Positions 1 through 10,067 of a DNA stretch of 64,000 nt are shown here, in pieces. Position 1 is the first letter of the stretch, and each line of letters opens with the position of its first letter. Made by a program: the position numbers and the translations under genes. The stretch lies in the NCBI GenBank assembly GCA_963971425.1, contig OZ020523.1, forward strand, positions 18,581,105 to 18,645,104, read 5' to 3'. The notes below the pieces were generated by a model. It worked only from the letters and a program-made list of their open reading frames with translations. It did not search any database and was not told the origin of the DNA. This DNA comes from Bryoerythrophyllum caledonicum. Taxonomy: Eukaryota > Streptophyta > Bryopsida > Pottiales > Pottiaceae.

Positions 1-235
1 TTGATTTAGCAAGCGTTTGAAAGGTGAGTCCGCGGCTATCAACTCATGACTTTGAAAGGTGAGGCCGGGGCAATAAAATAGTTGCACCATCATGATCTCA
101 AGTGCAATTGAAAATTTGAAAACATCAAGTAGCAAAGAATGATAAGATTTCAAATTGCCAAATACGAAACATATACAGGTCTGGAAGGCAACTATGAACA
201 TCTTTACTCAGAAGATAGAGTACTCTGGAAATTGT

Positions 236-715
236 CTAGCGGTCCTTCAAGAAAGACGGCGCGTACATATCAGAGTCTACATCAGAGCCAGTATCGCAAC
301 CACCATACATGAACGCACGCCCATCGTAAGATGACTCTGCTTGATCCGACTCAAATCCTAGGTCGTCTTCGAGATTCGCATCGCCATCGCCAAACTCCAG
401 GTTGGAAGACTCCACCATATCAATCTCCGATCACCAGTGGTCCTACGCTTTGCGCATAACACTGCCACCGACACACTCGTCGTCGGAATACTCACGACAG
501 TAACCAAAGTAATCTACACCCTCGTCGTTAAAAATGTCAAACATGTCGGTGCAATCGAATCCGGGAGCCATAAAGTCCTTGTGACTACGGAATTCGTCAG
601 AAACTACATCAACGTTGGTTGTTGATATGTTGTCCTCTTCCTCCTTGACACCTCCCTCATCGCTAAAATCCTCGGCTTGAAGCTGCAAATCCATAGCCTC
701 TCTCTCTACGAACAC
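236..715 (-). pseudogene. Acidic hypothetical reading frame, interrupted by two stops
   Basis: I do not recognise this protein. On the minus strand one frame runs from about 715 down to 236, interrupted by an in-frame TAG (445-443) and a TGA nine bases further on. Both halves are strongly acidic (many D and E, several S, few K or R). The frame starts with a Glu/Asp-rich stretch and ends in a stop at 236. The matching composition on either side of the stops suggests one decayed coding region. It lies about 1.8 kb downstream of the ParB-methyltransferase gene on the same strand, so it could be a last exon of that gene or a separate gene of the same mobile unit. Neither is proven. Confidence 0.3.
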
Positions 716-2530
716 GAGCCATATGGCGAGTCTCTACCATCTTCACTAACAACTCAAAACTCCTCGCAAATTAAAAGATGAATTAGCCATTCCGATCTTT
801 CAATTTATACACACCGACATGCAAATCAGTCATAATTAATCTAGGCTCTCATAATTTCTCACTAGAACATCCCCTCCAAAGCAAGAGTGACGGCGTGCTT
901 GAAAAACTTCATCATGATTGTACTAACGTGTGTGAGGACAATGGCCGCGAGCTTGAGACATCCCATCAACGTTGTACATGAATCATTAGAAGTGCTCTAA
1001 GTGTGTCGTGGCAAATGCCGCGTGCACGAAAAATTCCATCACCGTTGTACACAATCATGGGGCGTCAAATGATAATCAAGCCGGTCATAAGTAGGGACTT
1101 TGGCCGCGAGCTATCAAGGTACAATTAATGCTGAATTAGATGGTTATGGCCGGGCTTAATAAAAAGCCATGACTTGAGTGTGGGGAGATTGACGGCGGCC
1201 TAAAACTTTAAATCGATGGTACAGCGTCACCTTAATCATTAAAAGCAGAGCCACATCCGCCAATTGACTAGTCGCGCCCGATTATCTAACAAACCTAGAA
1301 CCTCTCTTGCAGCACTTTCGTACAGAATGCTATCTCTCTCTAATCAAATTCCATGTAAACTCAAATCCATGTCATCAGCCACCTTAGCGTTCTCCTATGA
1401 TGACAGTTGATGTTGGCAGATGGATCAGAAACATGAGTGGCAAATTAGAATATTGACAATAATTCATATCATACAATAATAGTACTAAGTGTGCATGTTT
1501 CCAAAATTAGAGTTGGGGAGCATTGGTATTGCCACTTTGTATAGTTATAAATTGCCCACGTACAACTAATCATAGATGCAAACGGCCAATTACTTATTCT
1601 CTTACTTCTAGTAGTGATGTCATAGGTGCAACATGGTTGTTAATGATTGATATACATTTAATGTTGCGCATTTAGTGGATATTAGGTTAGGGTTGAACTA
1701 TTATATTGTCTTTTGGATTCAACGTAGTTGATTCCGTAATTATCATGAAGAGGTTTATGTAGTGTGGATCTACAAACAAAGAATCATGAATCCACCCTAA
1801 ACCTCGGATAAGCATCCACGTCGACAAGACACTGAATTGAATGTAAGGTTTGGTGTGTTATTGGGTCGGGTGCCTGTTGTGATTGCATATTCTTCCACCT
1901 AAATTAGAAAGAAATTTTTACAATTCTTTGCACTATTTTGTTTATTCATTCATCCTACGTAAAGAAATAATGATTATCTTTATGTTCACCATTTCCAATG
2001 AAATTTCTATATGAAACAAAGATAGCAAAAAAATAGAGTGTTATTTGTGTGATTTTAAACACCTCCTTGACGCAAAATTGTTTTGATGCCATAATTAAGC
2101 AAATATGGACTACGCTTTGTCCAGAAGTTATAGACTGTTGTTGCAATCTCCCAAAAATTTAAGAAATCTCTAAATGATGCAACGCTAGTATGTTTTAAAT
2201 ATCCACGACGCTAAGATTCGCTTGCAGAGCATTTATCTGACCCATAGAGAGTGTCAAAGTCATTGTCTTCCTCAGCCTGCATGTCTAGAAATTTATAAAC
2301 TTCTGGATCAAAACGCTACCTTCTATGACAAGGAGCAGGTGGGAAATTGGAAGCCGCTAATGCATTGGCCATATCCTGCGCGAATACGGGCAAGAAAGGA
2401 AAATGTTCGGGACTTTGAGTTACAGAGAAATGACGTCTGCAGTCAAAAAAAGATTCTATGAAAATCGATGCCGTGATAAAGACGAAAATTATGACATCAA
2501 TAATGTTCTTCATGAAGGTACCGTTGAGTT
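716..2530. other. Intergenic stretch without a recognised gene
   Basis: This is AT-rich DNA with short spurious ORFs only. Stretches around 880-1260 repeat themes such as 'gacggcg' and 'ggccgcgagct', which look like degraded transposon ends, but no inverted pair could be fixed. I see no RNA gene. Confidence 0.4.
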
Positions 2531-4599
2531 TCATCTACTTACGGCTTCGATTGTTTGGCACGCTTTGGGGGGGGGCTCGAAGTCCATGTCGGCAACATCT
2601 AGAATGACACTTGGTATGTCGGAGGGTAGAGTCAACTGGTCAGACTCGTCGTCAAATACATCTATGTGGTCTTCGACGCGCATCGTAGGGACTTGAATTT
2701 TGAGAGGCTTCAGAACGGCCTCAAATACCTCCGCATCGGCCTCCAACGCAGCGATGTGACGACCGTGATCCTTGCAGACTCGAATAGAGTTTCCTGAAAA
2801 AAGAGCAGACAGAGTGAACACGCGCGGGATTGAAATGAAAAAAAAATGGAGGAATTCTTAGGCGCACCTGTAGCGGTGGTAATGTCAACTACGACGTCCC
2901 CTTCGTCTGATGCAGATAGAATCAACGACGTGTAGAAGTGCAAACCACGTTCTTTTGCTCCACGCCACACCCGATCAGCAGTCCGAGTGAGTGTCTCCTT
3001 ACTCACAAAATTGAGGATGACATCACTCCCAGCAATATCCAGTGAGAGCTCTTCAAGCGCCGGATGCTTTCGAAAACGGAAGTTTGATTTGCGGTACGCC
3101 CTGACTGGACCTTGAAGAGAGTTAGCATGCACAAGAAGCACAACCTTGAACAAGTTGGTAGTTCCAGAATCCGCAGCAACGGATCTTTCTGGCAGTCTGT
3201 TGACACCGACCCACTCCTTCATGATCTTGAATCCGAATCCCTGGAAGTGCGCCTTAAAGATCTGCATCATCTTGTTCTTGTCATCAGAAAACGTCAAAAA
3301 CAGACCGCCATTGTCATGCAAGAAGACGTTGGCAAAACCAAAGAGCATCTTCATCCAACCAGTGGAAAGGATGTTCCAACCGGAGACTTCATCTGGAAGT
3401 ACCGACACATCGGGCACGAGAAGATTGTCCGGTACTTGTGCAAGGACGAGGTCCACCCTTTGTCCCTTCTGAACGACATTCCCTCGCAGTAGGCAAGTCT
3501 TTCTGTCATTGCAATCAGTGACTAAGTCAGAGATCTCATTCCAAACATCACGTGACATTGACTCGTTCATGATAAGCTGTGTCGACGTTGGATCTGCGCC
3601 ACCAGGGTTTGTGTGACTCGAGGGGGTGATGTTGAGACTCGGGGTCAGATCGTCAAGCGGCACCCTCGTGAATGTGGAGTGGGAGTGCGTAATGGACACT
3701 GTAGGATTAGCAGCGGGTGACTTGAGAGATCAAAGAGGCTGCACACGTCGAAAAATTAAGGGAGCAGCATCTAAATCCTCCGCTGGTGTTGGCTCCGTCC
3801 TAGGGCGTACGGGGATCTCCTTCTATAATGATACCTCAACCTCCATAGGCCTATCATCCGACAGAGTGACGCGAGCTGGTGTCGAGACACCTAGAGCAAC
3901 GCTAGCGACTCCATGTTCCCGGACGAAGGACTCCGTAAATCTTGATTCCTCTATTACCTGAAGATCATCCTCCTCTTCCAAGTCCTCGTCCACAGCAGAC
4001 TTGCCTTTCGCCTTCCTCATCTTAGCACGTCGCTCCTTAGCCTTCTTGTTGGCTTGCAGACGTCTTGTGTTTGGGCTCATTGGCTTCAAGCGCTTCTTCT
4101 TCTCCTTCGTTGTGTCAGCCTTCTCCGGGACGTCCTCCTTGATGTCATTCAAAAGACCGTGCCCCTCCTTCATGAATAGCTCCTCCTCATGACAGTACTT
4201 CTTGTGACATTCAACATACTAGTGGCAGTCCTTGCGATGATCCAACGGAAACAACAACAATTGATACGGAGAGTACATGCAAGAGCTCGACGACGTTGAG
4301 TACGCCGTGTGCATCCAGAGTGGTAGAGAGGATATTGCACCTTTTTCAACGAGCTCATGCTTGATATATCGGTAAGCAATCCGGGTTGCGATATCTCCGC
4401 GATCCTTGACGTCCTCCCATTTCGACAGTCGAGTGAATGGAGACTCTGCCAGAAAGTGGCTGTTGTACGCATGGTCCCACAAGCGGAGCTTCCACATTGC
4501 CAAGTACTCCATCCAGGATAGTGGCTGCTCTCTCGGTTGGAGGTTCAGCTCCAGATTGCCTAGGAGATCATCCATCTTTGGCCCGAGATCCTCCTGAAG
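2531..4599 (-). pseudogene. ParB-methyltransferase gene, 3' exons: N4/N6 DNA methyltransferase-like domain
   Basis: Exon 4 (4599-2866) follows an acceptor ending ctattacag and carries one open frame broken by TAG (4221-4219), TAG (3825-3823) and TGA (3732-3730). Exon 5 (2793-2531) follows a ttttttcag acceptor and restores the frame. The exon opens with a helical segment rich in W and R and a Lys-rich basic stretch near 4.1 kb. Then come features in the order of a beta-class amino-methyltransferase: a VDLVLAQVPDN segment where motif IV (DPPY type) would be, GGLFLTFSDD, a GF..I..EW..VNRLP segment, and a C-terminal GDVVVDITTATG plus HIAALEADAEVFE, matching motif I (D-x-F-x-G-x-G) and the acidic SAM-ribose position. 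Both catalytic signatures are degenerate, so activity is doubtful. A strong donor (gtaagtag) just before the apparent stop suggests further 3' exons. The methyltransferase assignment comes from motif order, not from a search. Confidence 0.6.
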
Positions 4600-4676
4600 C
4601 TGTAATAGATGATCAAGAATGCGTGATGAATACATGAGAATACAAGAAGATAAATTGGAGAAGAAACTAGACGTAC

Positions 4677-4898
4677 CTACGCATAGAAGACCGCTCGTGC
4701 CAGGAACTTCTTAAGGTCCGCTTCAGAGCATGGATACTCAGGAAAGTGATTATGTTTTCGTCGAAAGTCCGACTCGTTCCACATCCTCAGCCACATGACC
4801 TTATACTTGGAGGGAACAACTGTTGTGGCCACGAGCTGAAGCTTCTCAAGCTCCATCTCCACTCGGTCTAAGTTATGCCGGTCGTAGTTCTTTTGAAC
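4677..4898 (-). pseudogene. ParB-methyltransferase gene, middle exon (exon 3)
   Basis: This 74-codon minus-strand exon follows an acceptor ending gaaacag (4900-4899) and begins VQKNYDRH. It ends at a strong donor (gtacgt at 4676), in phase with exon 4. Its last codon is TAG exactly at the exon border, where CAG is the usual exon-end triplet, so this stop reads as a C-to-T change. The content is helical and charged (W, R, E, K-rich) with no recognised domain. The intron upstream (6189-4899, 1291 bp) is filled by the tandem hairpin array. Confidence 0.5.
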
Positions 4899-5069
4899 CT
4901 GTTTCGTTATTCAAATGAACAAAGAATAAGTACCGCCTTGTGTTTTTCTTTGGTTGTGTGACATAATCAAAGGAAAAAAATTCAAGTCATATTAAGAGAA
5001 GCAAATTTTCCGACGTCACAAGCCACTAATACTCGCACCCAGACAACAAGATTAAGATGTTCTCTAGGC

Positions 5070-6020
5070 ACTTTGGTGGTACCCGGCGTGGTCTGGATAC
5101 CACACAACATACCCTCTCGTAACGAGAGGGTATGCTGGGTGTACCCAGACCACGCCGGGTACCCTCTCGGAATCGGGAGGGGACTTGTCCGGGTGGTCCT
5201 CTCACGATCCCGTGCTGGTACCCGGCGTCAACCGAGTAACACCGATAGTACCCTCTCGTAACGAGAGGGTACTATCGGTTGTACCCAAGCGACACCAAGC
5301 ACCCTCTCAAATGCGAGGGGAGTCCAACCGGTCGAGTCCCCCACCGATCCCAAAAGAGTACCCGGTGTCACTCAAGTACCACCTAGAGTACCCTCTCATA
5401 ACGAGAGGGTACTCCCGGTGGTACCCGGGCGACACCGAGTACCCTCTGAGGATCAAGAGAAGACTTGAACAGGTGGACCTCTCTCGATTCAGAGAGGGTA
5501 CCGGGAGTAGTCGTGGTACCACTCAGCATACCCTCTCGTAACGAGAGGGTATGTCGGATGGTACCTAGTAGACGATAGAGACCCACTAAATTTTGAGCAA
5601 GGACGACGTGAAATTGTCACGTCCAATTCTAAAAGGGTACCCGGTGTCACCCGAATCCCACGAAAAGTACCCTCTCGTTACGAGAGGGTACTCCCAGTAG
5701 TATCCGGGTGACGCCAGGTACCCTCTCGGAACTAGGTGATACTATACTTAGTCATCCTACCGATCCTAAGAGGGTACCCGGCGTCGCCCTGGTCCCACCA
5801 GAAGTACCCTCTCGTAACGAGAGGGTACTCCCGGTAGTACCCTCTCGGAATGGGGAAGACTCCTCCGGTTGGTCCCCCCTCGGTTCTGAAAGGGTACCCG
5901 GAGTCGCCCGGGTACCACCCAGCATACCCTCTCGTTACGAGAGGGTATGCTGGGTGGTACCCAGACAACCCCGGCTACCCTCACAGGATCGAAGTGGAGG
6001 TTTGCACGGGGTGGTCCCTA
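5070..6020. repeat. Tandem array of seven ~140-bp hairpin units
   Basis: Each unit centres on a near-perfect palindrome, ATACCCTCTCGT plus its complement with a one-base centre. Centres lie at 5121, 5260, 5400, 5540, 5679, 5816 and 5936, giving spacings of 139, 140, 140, 139, 137 and 120 bp. In the first and last units the arms extend to roughly 20-45 nt (for example a ggtacccggcgtggtctgg arm mirrored by ccagaccacgccgggtacc). GGTACCCGG motifs and a more variable purine-rich link separate the palindromes. The array occupies most of one intron of the ParB-methyltransferase gene. Copies differ by point changes, some compensatory across the stem. Confidence 0.9.
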
Positions 6021-6189
6021 CAGTTCACTAAACTTGGAATTTGTTTAAGATAAAGCCTAGTAGTCTAATTGAAAGCCTAATAATGTACTATGGGTCCTAG
6101 TTTGTTGTAAATAATTAGAATAATTTTTTAACAAATTTGATTCAAAATTACATTCAAAAATGATGATTAAAGGTTGTATGTATGGTTAC

Positions 6190-6384
6190 CTCGTCAAGAA
6201 AGCTTTCTCTCTTAGCTGGGTTTGCCACTCCATTAAGCTTGCCAAACCTCTTCGTCAGATTATCACGCTTCAGACGGATCTGGCCTTCCATATATTCTTG
6301 CATTCCTCGTCCAGTCTGTTCGTCCTCTGGAGTCTCTGCAAGATACACGAGTCGCTCTTTTACTGCGGTTTCATGTAACTCGTA
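6190..6384 (-). pseudogene. ParB-methyltransferase gene, exon 2
   Basis: This 65-codon minus-strand exon reads between an acceptor ending cttgtag and a donor GAG|gtaacc. It encodes a charged helical segment (begins YELHETAVKERL, ends RESFLDE) that is phase-compatible with exon 1 (donor CAG|gtattt at 6462) and exon 3. No domain is recognised. It sits between the ParB-like domain and the long intron holding the hairpin array. Confidence 0.5.
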
Positions 6385-6461
6385 CTACAAGAACGCCGTA
6401 AGCAAGAATGAGCTTCTAATTCAAATTTATAAGATGTAAGAATGTAAGGAACGAGAAATAC

Positions 6462-7844
6462 CTGGAATAGCACTTTCACCATCTGAGAAGCGGGAATCGA
6501 GTACCACGTAGTGCTTGGCTTCTTCACGCACATTTCATAGCGATGGGGCGGGATCAAGTCCTTGTAGTACTCTAGTGGCCTAGTGCCGTATAAATGCAGC
6601 CGGTCAAGTTGGTGCATGACATTCGTAACGACATGGTTTGTCTCGTTTGCCCTAACAAAACAGCGGTCATTAGCTGCAAAACCTGATAAGCTTGTAAACC
6701 TTGCAACTTTAGAAGGACACTTGTTGACAGCGTGCATCGCTGAAAGAATTCGTGGATACCCATTTGGTGTAATGTCAAGAATAATGCAGAATGGCCTCCC
6801 GTTCTTCTTAACAAATTCTGTGTCACCTGCTTTCTTTGTGTCGATGTACTCCTTCCATGCCTCGTACCTGTGGTTGCCATCGTAGATAAACAATATCTTC
6901 CCACTCAGATGCTTTAGGTCTTTGTCGTCAGCCAACTCGAACTCAAATTCTTCGTTCAAGGTTTTCCAGTCTGAGGACTAGGAATTCGAAATCGCATCAT
7001 CAACCGGCCGCTCCATTCCTTCCTTGCTAGTCACCGCAAGGTAGAAGGAGGTGTCACCATCTCGATAACCATGAGCAAACCCCGCCATCATCTTCTGCTT
7101 CTCGATTTTGTGCACTTTTTGAAGCTCCTGCATTGGAATCATGTGGCACAAAGGAATTTGAATATGTGAGAATTTACCCATCGGAAGTCGCCGCATTAGG
7201 TTGATCGCCGCAAATGCATCAGGGTGGTACACGATTCCAATTCGCTCCGTTACTTGCTCTATAGAGGCATCCGGATCCTGGCCGAGGTCGTCATCAAGGT
7301 CTGGTGTAGTCTCCTTCTTCTTACTCTTCTTGCTCTTGCGTTTGCCCTTCTTCCTTGACCCTCTCCCGACATCGATGTCCTTGCTTGAGTCGGATAAACC
7401 TAGGTCGACAAGGGCCTCGCCGGCAGCGGTTGCATCGCTATCCGCCTCCGCTTCACTTCCTGCTTTCTCCTCGCTCTCCGCCTTCTCGTCTATCCGGTCG
7501 AGATCGTCATCTTCATGGCTCTCTTCTTCGTCGCCTTTTTCTGAATCATCACGTCCCTCGCGGGGCTCTTGCTCATCTTTGCCTCCACTCTTGGTCAACG
7601 TCTGTAAAGCATCCTTCTCCACTTCGTTACCGCCTATAGGTCCCGCCTTGTCTCTGCCGCCTCTGTCTCGGACTTCTTCAACGTCGAGCATGGCCATCGC
7701 CAAACCCTCTCCTCCACCTTCGTGCGTGACTTCCACACCGACTTCACGCGGGTCCTCTCCACCGACTTGCACCATCTCGCGGCCACTTGCCGTGCGCAAT
7801 ACCGGATCGCCGGGAGCTTCTTCTTCATCCATCTGCAATTCCAT
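6462..7844 (-). pseudogene. ParB-methyltransferase gene, exon 1: acidic/basic N-terminus and ParB-like domain
   Basis: One minus-strand frame starts at ATG 7844 (a second ATG lies at 7832) and runs to a CAG|gtattt donor at 6462, with a single in-frame TAG at 6980-6978. The first ~180 residues are low complexity: long Glu/Asp/Ser runs, then a Lys-rich basic cluster like a nuclear localisation signal. A ParB/Srx-like domain follows: an IPLCHMIPM strand, an 'E..KMMAGFAHGYRDGD' helix, and after the TAG the hallmark IYDGNHRYEAW box, corresponding to the DGxHR box of ParB N-terminal domains. In bacteria and phages, ParB-like domains occur fused to N4/N6 DNA methyltransferases, which fits the downstream exons. 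The start lies 1.9 kb from, and divergent to, the transposase frame. Function in this organism is unknown. Confidence 0.55.
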
Positions 7845-9725
7845 TCAATCTAATGTTAGCAACATATCATACCCTCTTCACAAGAGTTCTCTCCGAAACA
7901 CCTCACAGTTCCTTCACTCGCAGTTCCCACCAAATCCTAATCATTCCGTCTCTCCTAACCTTGTCTACAATTACCTGCATAGAACGCTCCGGCGCCCCCT
8001 CTATCACAGAACTTCTCGGCATCGCTCTGCACTAGAACGCTGGAACTTGCTAACCAATACTATCCAAGGTTGCACAAATGAAAGAAGATATACATTAGAA
8101 GTCGCTCTACTTATAACTATGGTTGGGGTGAGCCGTCAACCTCCGCCACTACCCAACTCGTCCAATTCAACTCATTTTGACCACAACCCTTCCATCAACA
8201 ACCCAATAATTAATTTCACAACCCATCTCACACAACCGTCATTTCTTAAGGCTTCTAATTAGACGTACCATGAGAGAGCCGTCAACATCGGCCGCGACTT
8301 AAGCCGTCACTAGAGAGTACACGTCTCCATTATGTCTAAAATTCATCATTTTGACTTCGCTTACAAGTCAAGCAATCGACATAACTTTCCACTTGATCAT
8401 CATTTTCGGCCACTACCCAACTTGTCCTTAATCATACTTTACCACCGTCCTCACCTTAACATCATATTACTCATTTCCAATCACATCGACATTGTAGTCC
8501 ATCATACATCATAATTATCCTCTACTAAAGCCGTCAAAGTCTAATCCCCTCCTCCATCAAGAGGACTCTTTGCATTTCAATTAAGTCACCCTCTATCAAA
8601 TGATCGTCTCAAATGATAGCTTTTCAAACACGAACTCACGGGACACGTATGACCCTCTCAGAAGATGCATTTTCAATCACTCCCTCGCTACAAAACAAGC
8701 GTGTACCTGCGTTTCTGAACACGCGCATCGTCCATCGAAACTTGAACCTCCTGCTCCTTATCAGCCGCTACTTTCCCTCTCCGCCTCGACGTTGTCACTA
8801 CGTCCAGCTTCGCAAACTCCGGACCTAATGTTCTAGCTGTACCCTCTAAGCCCGCGTACCTCCGCATTCGCCACTCCTATGATGCCTTCAGTTGTTTTGA
8901 GGTAGAGAATTGGGCTGCCTGTTTCTTTCTCTTTGGCATCTTATCTAAATGGACTTTCTTCTACAACTTGTTCCTAGCATCAGCTAAATAGTGTAGACTT
9001 CCAAACTCTTGGCACGCGATTTACTGCCTTCCTCGCTTCAGGTGTAGATATCGTGCGCCCAATACGACCTAGCCGCTTTAAAAAGCTCAACGCTCCATAC
9101 ACTAGTTTTAGTCAAATTTACGTCAAGACGGCGGCCTTCTTTATAAGGACTCTAATCTGTGGTTAAATTATCTGACACTTCCACACAACTTTCATCACCC
9201 ACTTCTTTTAAACAATTCGAATCGTTCAGTATTTAGGCTATGCCTCGTTGCTAAACTCTATATATATATCACGCCGTCTACTAATTCCACTGCATTAAAA
9301 TGACTATTTTCCAAAATTGTATTTAAAGTTCTCCCTAATTTTATGCATGCGCCGTTCTCTACAAACTCTTTTAATTAGTTTAATCTTATCACAACACTGC
9401 CAAGGTCAATATTTGAGCCAACCAATTTTGCTTGCATCACACACTGTCACACACTCACATCCTCTCATTCCCTCGTCATGGCTTCTTCTTCCCAGGCTCC
9501 AGTGTCTTCACTTGTTTTTCTTCGTGCCAGTGGCGTAGGCGTGCCATTTACTTGTCGTTTAGATAGTGGCGGCGTTGCATCGGTGACTTCCTTGTTATTA
9601 AGTCTCAGATTCTCTTTCTTGCAGCACAGTATCTACATTGAGGAAGAAGTCTACGACGAGGCAACCTTGGAGCTCACTCATACTATTGCTATGTAGCACG
9701 TTGTGGACGTAGGATCGCAGAGAGT
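7845..9725. other. Divergent intergenic region between methyltransferase-like and transposase-like genes
   Basis: No supported gene. The stretch is pyrimidine-rich on the plus strand, with repeated 'gccgtca' motifs (about 8130, 8278, 8302, 8530). It presumably contains both promoters of the divergent pair. A 'ctatatatatatc' AT run near 9259 is a possible TATA element for the plus-strand transposase gene. Short ORFs here lack any family signal. Confidence 0.4.
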
Positions 9726-10067
9726 GTGGAAACTTCCCCAGGACAGTATCGGGTATATGGACTCTTAGACTCTGCAATCTCTACCCCAACCCATGTCCAT
9801 ACTCCTCATATATCATCGTCATGCAGCATGCACACTCCACTCCCAGCTGGAGTTAGAGTCAAGGTTGAAACTGGTACGGAGAGCGTAGTGATCTTGTCCT
9901 CGGACGATGAGTCCCCCTCTCAGAGAAGTTGTCAACCGAAGTTTTCTACCCCATTATCTTGTCCCCCTCCGCTTACCACTCCTATGTCGTGCCTACCTAG
10001 GACTACCACATCGACATGATATCCTTCTACATCTCGTACACCACTGTCATGCCCTCCTGATCGTTCA
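9726..10067 (+). pseudogene. Possible N-terminal extension of the MULE-like transposase
   Basis: This 97-codon frame is in the same phase as the transposase ORF that follows and is separated from it only by one TGA (10017-10019). It is Ser/Thr/Pro-rich and contains a VVILSSDDE stretch, which resembles a SUMO-interacting motif. The shared frame suggests it belongs to the transposase and that the TGA is a nonsense change. It could also be untranslated leader. Confidence 0.35.

Noticed and set aside
5070..6020. CRISPR-like repeat array
   Set aside because: Repeats are palindromes embedded in homologous 140-bp units, and the spacing sequence is itself repeated. There are no unique spacers and the genome is nuclear plant.
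7201..8262. 353-codon plus-strand Ser/Pro-rich ORF
   Set aside because: It is the antisense of the Glu/Asp-rich ParB exon. Its composition is the expected mirror of GAG/GAC codons.
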